Positions 23,712 through 33,389 of a stretch of 64,000 nt of DNA are shown piece by piece. Under the pieces are notes generated by a model that did not search any database, had not been told where the DNA came from, and saw only the letters and a program-made list of their open reading frames with translations. A program made the position numbers and the translations under genes. The DNA is from Artemisia argyi. Taxonomy: Eukaryota; Streptophyta; Magnoliopsida; Asterales; Asteraceae. The stretch covers positions 170,134,218 to 170,198,217 of the forward strand of contig CM060704.1 in assembly GCA_030686995.1 (NCBI GenBank), written 5' to 3'. How positions within the stretch are numbered: the stretch's first letter is position 1; each line of letters opens with the position of its first letter.

Positions 23712-24424
23712 GATCTTGATCTTATGTAACTTAATGTTTAAGCTTAATTTTGCTAATGATAGAACTCATACAACTTGTGTTCTTCGTGTGTTTTATTAAC
23801 TATATTTGGTGGTTTAAATTCTACGAGTAATAGAAAACGTGTGTGAGAAACTGAGAATCAATACACAACAACTTGGTTGGAGACCTTAGTTTCGGGTTTG
23901 GGCCAATAATCTAATCGTCTAACAAGTTTCGCCTGTATATCGCTAGGCTAAAGGCCCATTAGTCGTGAGTTATTTACCGTAACAAAAAGCTGTCATAATG
24001 CATACCAAATAGATATCACCATTGGTTTGGATTGTTTTGTGCTTTGTAGGAAATAATAATTTGAATGGTTAATATATAAGTGGTTCTAAGTAAAGCTAAA
24101 TCTGATTGAACATGGTAGATAAAGTTTTACCAAATATATACATAATGCAATTCATTTATCATCACATAATTAAGTAGGTAACAAAATATAAACTCAAAGA
24201 GGTATCAACGAATAATGATAGTAAGAACAAAAGTAAACAAGATTATGAGGAAGAAAATATTGTACGAATATGCCAGGAGCCAAGTTATGTCGATGAAAAG
24301 ATTCTTGTTGATGGCTTAATTAGGCTTAAATTCATTATATAGTTTTGCTATGTGGGCCAGGCCCGTTATATATTTATTGAGAGTAATGTAAGACTGTAAG
24401 TTAAACCGAACCGAATTTATTTGG

Positions 24425-24740
24425 TAGGGCTGAGCAACGGCCCCAACCAACAAAAACCGGCTCGGCCTGAAAACCGACAAAGGAAAAAACATGAACCGAG
24501 AACCGAACCGAGAAATAGCTATCGAAACCGAAACCGAACCGAATAAGGTCGATTCGGTTCGGGCCGGGTCGATTTAGCTATTTCATACTGAAAAAATGTG
24601 TTTTGACCAGAACCAAGCCGACAAAAACCTAAATAATTATACAAGACCGAAACCAAACCAAATAAGGTCGGTTCAGTTCTGCCCGGTTTCGGTCAGTTTG
24701 TCGATTCGAGTCGGTTTTCGGGTGATTTAGCTCAACCCTA
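24425..24740. mobile_element. hAT-like MITE rich in GAACCGAACCG words
   Basis: The termini TAGGGCTGAGC and GCTCAACCCTA form imperfect inverted repeats, and the interior is an AACCGAACCGAA-rich sequence in both orientations. Block C has an empty site here (CTCTTTGTGG), and the flanks in block A (TTATTTGG and CTTTGTGG) fit a decayed 8-bp target duplication. A truncated copy of the same insertion is present in block B (about 28138-28380). Confidence 0.6.
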
Positions 24741-24787
24741 CTTTGTGGTCTAGTATTAAACGTAGCTAATTTTTTATTTATTTTTTA

Positions 24788-24818
<31 letters not shown>

Positions 24819-25728
24819 TTATTATTTTATCTTTTGTAGTTTACACATAAGAGCACGCAGTATGATCACGCAATAACAAAAACCAACTGCTTAGAGCCAT
24901 GACAGCCCAAGCGGTGTTATAGACATAAGCCATCACCATGGCCAGACAAAAAAGCTAGCGTGACAGCAGTTTTTGCTACAACACAAATACACAATAACAC
25001 ATACGAATAACTCACAACGCCACCCACTCCTATTATATATGTTTTTTGCTCGTTTACAACCTCGTATATATGGATGTAATCATGTAAATAAGTGTAAAAG
25101 TAACGTCTAGGCCTAAAAGTTAAAACATTCATGTTCGTTGTGCTAGCAGTAAAACTTTATGGGTCCTCAAACTTGTCAGGTACACACTAGACTCCGCAGA
25201 CCAATACGCAAAACCATAGAATTTAATAAATCACTAGCCTTTTAGGATTCTGGATTATAAAGTTAATGCAGGTGTATCAAAGCTAGAAATCCAAATGAGA
25301 TCCGAACATGAGACCATTTGTTGGAACTCCTAAACCTTATCACTAGGGTCCCTTTCAGGTTTTGGTACTAAAGTTAAATCGTTTGAAAACATTATTCAAG
25401 CTGTATGAAAAAATAATTGACCTCGGAAAAAAGACCTAAGCAAGAACAACCAACAATATCACCAGAAACACGAGTTTTATCTCTTTATAGCAAGAAAAAA
25501 GCAAACCCGAATACAGATTCAAGAAAATCTAAATACAGTTGTACCCATAATACGTAAACCTGGCTACAAGATGATAAAGGATGACACTAAAGAAGCTAGG
25601 CCTAAAAAGTCCTCAAAAATAAATTATATATTAATACAATACAAACTTCTCATTTCATAAAACCTAACTTGTAACTGCAGCCACCTTTTATCATTCTCTA
25701 GGAGTCAAGAGCTAATTACTGATCCTTA

Positions 25729-25800
25729 TCATATACATGATCCGAAAGAATAAGGATCAAATCCAAACTCTCTATCCATTGACACCATTGGATCCTGCTC
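25729..25800 (-). pseudogene. Orphan copy of type-B ARR last exon
   Basis: On the minus strand a CAG acceptor at 25803-25801 is followed by 24 codons beginning EQDPMVSMDREFGFDPY and ending in TGA. It is the same exon as 50567-50496 of the complete ARR gene. No upstream ARR exon is present here, so this is a by-product of tandem duplication. Confidence 0.85.
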
Positions 25801-26303
25801 CTGCAAAAAAAATGGAGTCATTCCTTTATAAGATGCTATGTAAAACTGAAGATAGTGGACTTATGAAGTCATTTTGTAAATGATAACTCGGGAAAAAAAT
25901 GAAGTTCATTTTAATGGGCAAAACTAAGACAGCCTATCAGCACATTGTGTTTTGGTACAATGAAACAACTTATGCTAATCAGTCTATTTAAGCTGTTTTT
26001 TTACCAGCTTATTTGGAATAACTTATGTGTATCTATATTGAAGGTGATAAGCAAATCATAAGTTGTTTGAATAAACTTTCCCAAACACGTCACTTAGTTT
26101 TCAAACTACAAAGAAAGTTGGATATTAATGTAAAAAGGATCCTAGCATATATTACAAGATTGTGAGTGTGACATTCAAAAAAAGAAGTCTTTATATGATA
26201 GGATCAGTAATTAGTTTTCAAACTACAAAGAAATTTGTAGTATTAATTATCTCACACTATAACATCACAAATCTATCTCACTTGTCCTAAACAGGAATTG
26301 AAC

Positions 26304-27284
26304 TCACAACCATATTGTTAGAGATCGGGTATTGTCACACACATGGGTTACTGCCCCGGCTATCATAAAGACTTTTAACGAATTGGACCCAGTCTCAGGA
26401 TTATATGATTTGAGATCATTATCAAAACTAAGACCTCCCATACTGAAAATCTTAGTCCAAGATGTAACATCGTTATAGTCTCGCAGCACCCAAACACAAG
26501 CATCATAATCATCACTATCACTAGAGATCACACCTAAACAACCTTCGACGATTATTAGTTGGTTGGATGCCCAACTCTGTTTTGGCAGCGATATTATGCC
26601 AAAAACATGACTATTTAAATTGAACGTCATTATATAGTAATGGCATCTGTCATTTAGCATACATTTAACCATCCAATGCAATGTTCCATAGAAAAGCCAC
26701 GCTTCTGAAATCGACAAACATCTACCATTAGTAGCAGGTGAAACGATCTTAGTCCATGAGTTTGTCTTCATGGAATAAATAAATGAACTTTCTGCAACTC
26801 CATATTCAGAGTAAGATATATTCACAATCTTGTAATCATTGCTTATTGGATCGAAACCAAACCCGAATTGATAGAAACCAGGACCAGATGATACATGAGA
26901 GTTTCCAAACGGATAACTGGGGATGGTTAGTTTGCGCCTAACTGAAGGATTCAATAAAATAAATCGATGTGTTTCCTTTCTGTAAAAGAGGCAGATAATT
27001 CCATTACATGAGCCAGCAATACACGAATTAAGGAACTCGACTGACTTTATGCTAGTGTATTCCTTTACCAAATATTGAAATGAGCCTTTCCAACAAACAA
27101 CTGATTGTGAGAAAATAGCATTTTTTGGAGTTTGCACCGATTTAAGAGTGTGCAAGCGAATAAACTTTGGGCTAGAAATACGAGAACACCATGTTTTAGA
27201 GAGAGATTTAAATCGGACAAGAGATTTTGTTGGTAGCCTTACAAGGATTTCATCAATTAGCTCTTCACATAGATAATGTGACAT
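26304..27284 (-). CDS. F-box protein with FBA-type associated domain, 326 aa
   Basis: The first ATG is at 27284 (MSHYLCEELIDEIL); upstream in-frame codons lack an ATG. The F-box occupies about residues 3-45 (EELIDEILVRLPTKSLVRF, then CSRISSPKFIRLH) and binds SKP1 in SCF E3 ubiquitin ligases. An F-box-associated type-1 domain follows: GSCNGIICL near 90, NPSVRRKL near 115, FGFGFDPISNDYKIV near 145, YSMKTNSWTKI near 175. The usual family length is 350-420 aa, so the C-terminus is short; it diverges from the paralogue after YNPETG, suggesting a replaced or truncated tail. It lies 3' of an orphan ARR exon copy and is a tandem paralogue of the split gene at 39576-39988/47918-48505. The target substrate is unknown. 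Confidence 0.88.
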   Translation of the reverse strand: MSHYLCEELIDEILVRLPTKSLVRFKSLSKTWCSRISSPKFIRLHTLKSVQTPKNAIFSQSVVCWKGSFQYLVKEYTSIKSVEFLNSCIAGSCNGIICLFYRKETHRFILLNPSVRRKLTIPSYPFGNSHVSSGPGFYQFGFGFDPISNDYKIVNISYSEYGVAESSFIYSMKTNSWTKIVSPATNGRCLSISEAWLFYGTLHWMVKCMLNDRCHYYIMTFNLNSHVFGIISLPKQSWASNQLIIVEGCLGVISSDSDDYDACVWVLRDYNDVTSWTKIFSMGGLSFDNDLKSYNPETGSNSLKVFMIAGAVTHVCDNTRSLTIWL

Positions 27285-29046
27285 ATGATTCTGCAACAGT
27301 TGCTTGATCAATCAAAATAAGCTAAAATTATTAAATGAAATATTATATCATCTCCAAGAGTTCATGAGAAACAAATCAATAATATGCTCAAAGTTAGCTA
27401 ACAATTTCCAAATCTAGGTTAAGACATATGGCTCTATAAATTAACGTTTTATTTATTTATTTTTTTTCTAAATTTCTTAAATTAAACCTCTCAAACCATA
27501 ATCTTGATCTTATATATTTAACTTAACGTTTAAGCTAAATTTTGCTAATGGTAGAACTCATACAACTTGTGTTCTTCGTGTGTTTTATTAACTAGATTTG
27601 GTGGTTTAAAATCTAATAGAAATCGTGTGTGGGAATCAATACACAACAACTTGGTTGGGGACATGAGTTTCGCCTGGATATCGCTAGGCGAAAGGCCCAT
27701 TAGTCATGAGTTATTTACCGTCACAAAAAAGCTGTCATAATGCATACCTAATAGATATCACCATTGGTTTGGATTGTTTTGTGCTTGTAGGAAATAATAA
27801 TTTGAATGGTTAATAAGTGGTTGTAAGTAAAGCTAAATCTGATTGAACATGGTAGATAAAGTTTTACCAAATATATACATAATGTAATTCATTTATCATC
27901 ACATAATTAAGCAGGTAACAAAATATAAACTCAAAGAGGTATCAACGAATGATAATAAGAGTAAACAAGATTATGAGGAAGAAAATATTGTACCAATATG
28001 CCAGGAGCCCAGGAGCCAAGTTATGTCGATGAAAAGATTCTTGTTGATGGCTTTATTAGGCTTAAATTCATTATATAGTTTTGCTATGTGGGCCAGGCCC
28101 GTTATATATTTATTGAGAGTAATGTAAGTTAAACCGGGTAGGGCTGAGCAACGGCCCGACCCGAAAACCGACAAAGGAAAAAACGTGAACCGAGAACCGA
28201 ACCTAGAAATAGCTATCGAACCAAAACCGAACCGAATAAGGTCGGTTCGGGTCAGGTTGATTTAGTTATTTCAAACTGAAAAAATGTGTTTTGACCCGAA
28301 CCGAACCGACAAATACCGAAATAATTATACAAAACCAAAACCGAACTGAATTAGGTCGGTTCGGTGATGCCCGGTTTCTGGATTATAAAGTTAATGCAGG
28401 TGTATCAAAGCTAGAAATCCAAATGAGATCCGAACATGAGACCATTTGTTGGGACTCCTAAACCTTATCACTAGGGTCCCTTTCAGGGTTTGGTACTAAA
28501 GTTAAATCGTTTGAAAACATTATTCAAGCTGTATGAAAAAATAATTGACCTCGGAAAAAAGACCTAAGCAAGAACAACCAACGATATCACCAGAAACACG
28601 AGTTTTATCTCTTTATAGCAAGAAAAAAGCAAACCCGAATACAGATTCAAGAAAATCTAAATACAGTTATATCCATAATATGTAAAGCTGGCTACAAGCT
28701 GATAAAGGATGACTCTAAAGAAGCTAGGCATAAAAAGTCCTCGAAAATAAATTACATATTACTCGTAATACAAACTCCTCTCATTTGATAGGAACCTAAC
28801 TTGTAACTGCACCCACATTTTATCATTCTCTAGGAGTCAAGAGCTAATTACTGATCCTTAACATACACGATCTGAAAGAATAAGGATCAAATCCAAGCTC
28901 TCCATCCATTTACACCGTTGGATCCTGCTCCTGCAAAAAATGGAGTCATTCCTTTATAAGATGCTATGTAAAACTGAAGATAGCGGACTTATGAAGTCAT
29001 TTTGTAATGAAAATTCGGGAAAAATAATGAAAGTTCATTTTAACGG
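27285..29046 (-). repeat. Duplicated block B upstream of the intact F-box gene
   Basis: 27285-27500 matches 48506-48730 (F-box promoter and 5' region). 27508-28385 and 28386-29046 match blocks A and C. Relative to block A, about 560 bp are missing between the MITE (cut near 28380) and the ARR 3' part. No gene apart from the ARR exon copy. Confidence 0.75.
28859..28930 (-). pseudogene. Orphan copy of type-B ARR last exon, stop codon lost
   Basis: Same exon as 25729-25800 and 50496-50567, following a CAG acceptor. The terminal TGA has been lost, so the frame would run on to a TAG a few codons later. It has no connected upstream exons. Confidence 0.8.
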
Positions 29047-29110
29047 ATTAGAAAATAGTGAAATTAATTATACTCATGTACCTTCGTATAGTAGAAATAT
29101 GATTGGTCTC

Positions 29111-29607
29111 TGTTGATACAAAAGTTGGGCGTACCTGGTTGTTGGGCTTTGCTCTTATATCAATTGGATCCTTAGCACTTTGTTACCTGCGTACTAAGAA
29201 AAGAGAATAACACCGTTAGACTTATCGAGGGATTGTCTCCCCCGATTAGACTCCGGCGTGAGAGTAAGTAATCGAATTTAGGTTTTGGTTTAAGAGTTTT
29301 AGGGATTCCGTGAATCGTACCTTGAATGAGAATCGTATGATTCTATATATAGGGGCTAAGAAACCGTGTTTCTTGCTCCTTACTCTTCGCACGCATGGTG
29401 CTTATCCGAGGTAAGGATATCTATTCCTTGAATAGATGATCCTTATCGGATATCCGGTGAGTTAGATTGGGCCTTTGGGCTTCGTGAGCCCAAGCGTTGA
29501 TACCACTGCCCATACCATTTGTCATGGTAGCCCATTCGTGATGGACTTAGGTGTAAGTAATGTCTATCATTTGGGCTTGCGGCCCAAATATAGACTATAC
29601 GTCATCA
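29111..29607 (-). repeat. 3' LTR of the Tat element
   Basis: 497 bp. It differs from the other LTR only at one position near 29507 (CCACTGCCC against CCACGGCCC). Confidence 0.95.
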
Positions 29608-29609
29608 TG

Positions 29610-29618
29610 TCCCCCCAG
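29610..29618 (-). other. Polypurine tract of the Tat element
   Basis: On the minus strand CTGGGGGGA directly precedes the 3' LTR. Confidence 0.8.
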
Positions 29619-29878
29619 TCTAGTATGCGCGGCACGTAGCCGCGGGTACTAGACTTAATGTAAGCAGCGGTAAGCGTGGCGGGATAATGAACAAATTGTT
29701 ACCGCCTTTTTGGAGGTGCAATGCACCTAACAGGTTCAAAATAGTTACCTCGGTAAATGTGGATGGTATCCACGTATCACTTGGGATTCGGGAAAAAGTG
29801 TTGTACCTTTTGATCTTCCAGCCACACGTTTACTGTGAGTGGGATCCACGTGGGCGTGAATTAGGGTTTTTACCACCC

Positions 29879-29886
29879 TATATAAG
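29879..29886 (+). promoter_or_regulatory. TATA box of the antisense accessory gene
   Basis: TATATAAG lies 141 nt upstream of the accessory ATG at 30027 and is followed by a C/A-rich leader. It faces opposite to gag-pol transcription and lies inside the element, just within the 3' LTR. Confidence 0.65.
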
Positions 29887-30026
29887 AATGCCGCCCCCCT
29901 TTATTTTCACCACACAGTAAAATACACACACAACCACTATTCATCTTCTTCATTTTGAGAGCGTCTTTGCTAGAAAACCTTTGAGCTTCTGTAGGTAATC
30001 TTTGTGTGCGTACACTTAGTTTTAAG

Positions 30027-31294
30027 ATGAACATGGTCGCTCAATTAGAGGAGTTTCGCTCTGCGTTGTCTGTTGAGGATGTGATGCACTTTTCTTCCGA
30101 CTATTTTGTGCCTTTGGATGTGCATCCAGAGGCGCCAGATGTCGATGCGTGTATAGCCGACTTCCCCGAAGGGAAGATAGGGTTATACACGAAATTCTTC
30201 GAGTACGCGAACTACCGCGTACCTATATCTATATTTCTGAGCGATTTGCTCAATCACTACCGCCTCCACATCTCTCAGCTGCACTGTATAGGTGCGGCGA
30301 AGGTGTCGAATTTTGAGGTAAACTGCCATTTACTAGCGATAGAACCAACTGTAGATTTATTCCGCTCTTTTTACCACTCAACATGGTCGAACGGTTGGGT
30401 GTCCTTTGCGAAACGCCCACGGGCGTTTCAATGTTATACGGAGAAAGTTGACGCCCTCAAGAATTGGAGGGAATTTTTCTTTTGGGTAGACGACGTGGTC
30501 TTTCCTTCCAATTTTGAGTTTTATACTCAGGCGTCTTTACCAAGGGATGGGCATCCCGCACCCGGTTCCTATAGTATTGCTGACGCGCAGACGTTAAATG
30601 CCAATCGATTGGCCATTAACCCCTATCCGGAGGAGTTTTTGGTGCATGTAGGATTGAGCCGCGCGTATTTTGGCGCGGCGGATGAGGTTCCCACTTTCCT
30701 GAGTGAGGATGGCCGGGGTGGGTGTTCATCCTTTGTAATTGTTTGTAAGTTTTTCATCCTCTTTCTTCGCGCATTTACCAACTAATCTTTCGTTGTTTTC
30801 TTGCTTCATTTTTATATGTGCAGAGATGGACTTATTCGCAGTGGTGAAGCTTGATAAGCCAAAGCAGGTGACCATAGGGGTGCGTCCTCTGAGGGAAGGG
30901 GAGCTGCCTTTGCTGGAAGCAACCGCGGGGCGTTTGACTGTTTTACCCGCGACAGTCCCTGAGGACACGCCACCACTTGTGGTGACGCCCGTCCAGAGTA
31001 TGGCGCCAGAGGTAGTGGTGGCGCCTACTGTGGTGCCTGAAGTGGAGGTGGCGCACGAAGAGGCACGCTCAGGGTCATCTGACAGTATTCGGATCCTGAA
31101 ACCTGAAGAGGTGCTGAGGGAAGAGGTTGCGCAGAACTTAAAGCGCAAGGGAGGTGCTGGAACCAGTGGCACCAGCAAGAGGCGTCGACACGTCATCAAA
31201 GACGCAGAGTCGAACGCGGAGGAAACTTCGACCTCCGGCGCACGGTTGAAGGCTGATGCTTCTCCGTTTCTGTAAGTGTGCACTTCCTCTCTTT

Positions 31295-31335
<41 letters not shown>

Positions 31336-32639
31336 GTTGTAATTTTTTTGTTGACTGTCTTTGTTCCGTAGGGATGACGACGCGAAGGATGATGAAGTAT
31401 CCTCTCCGCAGAATGAAAACAAGGGAGAGGATACCTTGGCAGCAGGTGGTGGTGAGGCGCAGCAACTTCTTGATGAGTTGGCTGCGACTACTGCCCGTCA
31501 GGCTGAGCTGGTGGCGCAGCTGAAGGGAAAGCGCGTTGGGGAGAGTCGTGCTCTGGCCCAGAAGGAAGAGGAGTTGGAGGAGCTGCGCGCGCAATTGGCG
31601 GGCGTGCAGGCTGAGCTTGGGGAGTCAAGGGCGTATGGGGAGAAGATGGCTCAGGACAAGATGAGCATCTTGGCTGATCTGCTACATGCGAGGTCGTGTC
31701 TCGAGCAGATGAAGGCCAGGGCATCGTGGTCTGTGTCGTTCCTTGAGGAGAAAAGATCTGAGCATTATGCTAGGCTTCAAGAATTCAAGGAGAATATGGA
31801 GAAGACGCTTGTGGCGTATGAGGAGAAGCTGCGCGCCCTTAGCATTGAGTACGACGAGGAGCTGTATCCTCATCTCATGACTGTGATTGCTGAGCGCAGG
31901 TATTTTTACACCCTTATCTCTTAGAATTGTTTTCTTCACTCCATTTGATCTTATCTTGTTACCACTTTGCAGGTGGTTGATCAGCCATGGGCTTCGTCTG
32001 GCAGCTCTAAGTACCTTAGAGTCTGCGGAGGTGGTGTAGGCCTTTGGGAAGGTTGTCCACTGCGCGATAGCGCGTGGCCGTTCGCAGGCGATGGAGGAGC
32101 TCCGTGAGGCCAAGCTGTTGGAGAAGGACTTGGCGGAGATTCCTGGTTATAGCTCAACGGCGTACGATGAGCTGGTGGAGGCGATGGCGGGGCTGAAGGT
32201 TCTTGAGCTGCCGCATATAGGGAAATTGGAGCGCGACCAAGATGACCCTATAGCTGTGCTGATGGTCGGCTTAACTTTGCAGCGCCATCTTGAGAAGAAT
32301 GCGGAAGAGGAGTTAGACTATTATCTAAAACCTGATATATCGCAGCTTCAAGTCCCAGTTTTTGCGCGGCCCCGTGATATCCTCAAGCCTTTTGCTCTGG
32401 AGAAGGAAGTCCCCTTGAAGGAGGTGCTGGAGCAACATGCGCAGAGGGCTGCGGTGAAAAAGGGTATCAAGGGCAAGGCCGTGATGTGCGGTATTGGCGC
32501 TGCACACCTTCCTAGATCAGATGGTGTGGCTGTAAGTGTTCCAACCGTATCGATGCAGGATGCCATAATCTTGAGTAAGTTGAAAGAGGGAAGTTCCGCC
32601 GCTCCAGAAGAGAGCCATGATCACCGCCATAGCATATAG
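30027..32639 (+). CDS. Four-exon accessory gene antisense to Tat gag-pol (one in-frame TAG)
   Basis: Inferred exons: 30027-30717, 30824-31271, 31372-31899 and 31973-32639 (2334 nt, 777 aa). All introns are GT-AG and all junctions keep the frame; the first donor (GTGGGT) was chosen because a stronger GTAAGT at 30745 would create a stop. The N-terminal about 225 residues form a compact domain (FPEGKIGLYTKFFEYANYRV, NGWVSFAKR, NWREFFFWVDDVVFP). Then comes a Val/Pro/Thr-rich acidic linker ending in a basic patch (GTSKRRRH), and a long coiled coil in exon 3 (EEELEELRAQLAGVQAELGE, EEKLRALSIEYDEE). Exon 4 carries a TAG at 32037-32039. Antisense extra ORFs in this position have been described for Tat elements; their function is unknown. 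The stop may inactivate this copy or only truncate it. Confidence 0.75.
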
Positions 32640-32687
32640 GTTGTTTGTGAGCTTATGTATTTTGTCCTTGTAATTTAATAAATATGG

Positions 32688-32693
32688 AATAAA
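32688..32693 (+). terminator. Candidate poly(A) signal of the accessory gene
   Basis: AATAAA about 50 nt after the stop codon, in an AT-rich context with a second AATAAAT just before it. Confidence 0.5.
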
Positions 32694-32708
32694 ATACATT
32701 TTGTTATG

Positions 32709-32965
32709 AGCTCGTAACTTAAATACACTTGCATTGTGTGCTTTTATTTATTTATTTTTTTTTTTTACTAAGTCTTTTAAGTGCGTGACTTAAATATACT
32801 TGCATTGTTTGCTAAGTTTTATTTTTGACTAAGTTTTTTAAGTGCGTAACTTAAGTATACTTGCATTGTTTGCTAAGTTTTATTTTTGACCAAGTGTTTT
32901 AAGTGCGTAACTTAAGTATACTTGCATTGTTTGCTAAGTTTTATTTTTGACCAAGTGTCTTGGCT
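32709..32965. repeat. 61-bp tandem repeat, about four copies
   Basis: The unit contains AAGTGCGTAACTTAAGTATA, CTTGCATTGTTTGC and TAAGTTTTATTTTTGAC. The GTGCG word recurs at 32781, 32842 and 32903, giving a period of 61. The first copy (from about 32709) is the most divergent. It lies in the convergent spacer of the Tat element. Confidence 0.85.
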
Positions 32966-33389
32966 CGTTATATTGCTAAGCTCGTACAGTGTACTTGGTA
33001 TACGCGCATCCGTCGTGGGGTGCGCATGTGAAACTTACTTTGACGTCTCAAGAGTAAGGCGCTTAGCAAGGATACGTGATCCAATGTTGATGGGTTTGCA
33101 ACCCTCTTATTCAACGAGTAAATTAGTAGGTTAACTCATCCTCTATGCCTTCGTGGGTCTTTAAGTGGTGCATGCACGCCATGTAGGCAAAAAATATAAG
33201 ATAGACAATATTGACATATATGCAATAAAGTAAAAGTGCGCTATGGAGTTAGCTAGAAACCATAACATTTTATTAATACTTGCAAGTTTATTGAAAAAAT
33301 GGAAAACATAATTCCTAAGAAAGAAAAGAAAGACAAACACTTATTGGGCACCGCGTAGGGTGTGAGTGTGTTTGTGTAAGGGCCGTAGC

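Larger units (their letters stand above)
23712..26160 (-). repeat. Duplicated block A (intergenic plus ARR 3' end, F-box lost)
   Basis: Near-identical to 27508-29046 and 48735-50880. It includes intergenic DNA, a MITE at 24425-24740, a copy of the last type-B ARR exon (25729-25800) and most of the last ARR intron (25801 to about 26160). The F-box gene expected on the left is missing and replaced by the truncated Copia element. Confidence 0.8.
32640..33389. other. Convergent 3' spacer between accessory gene and gag-pol
   Basis: It contains poly(A)-signal-like words and a 61-bp tandem repeat (separate entries) and no gene. The two genes converge here from opposite strands. Confidence 0.6.

Noticed and set aside
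27971..28174. Minus-strand frame in block B
   Set aside because: Lies in the MITE/intergenic part of the block, broken in block A, no domain.
30006..30026. Upstream extension of the Tat accessory gene
   Set aside because: The earlier frame start is GTG; the first ATG is at 30027.
30745..30823. GTAAGT donor at 30745 for intron 1 of the accessory gene
   Set aside because: Although a better consensus, joining it to the acceptor at 30823 creates a stop codon; GTGGGT at 30718 keeps the frame.
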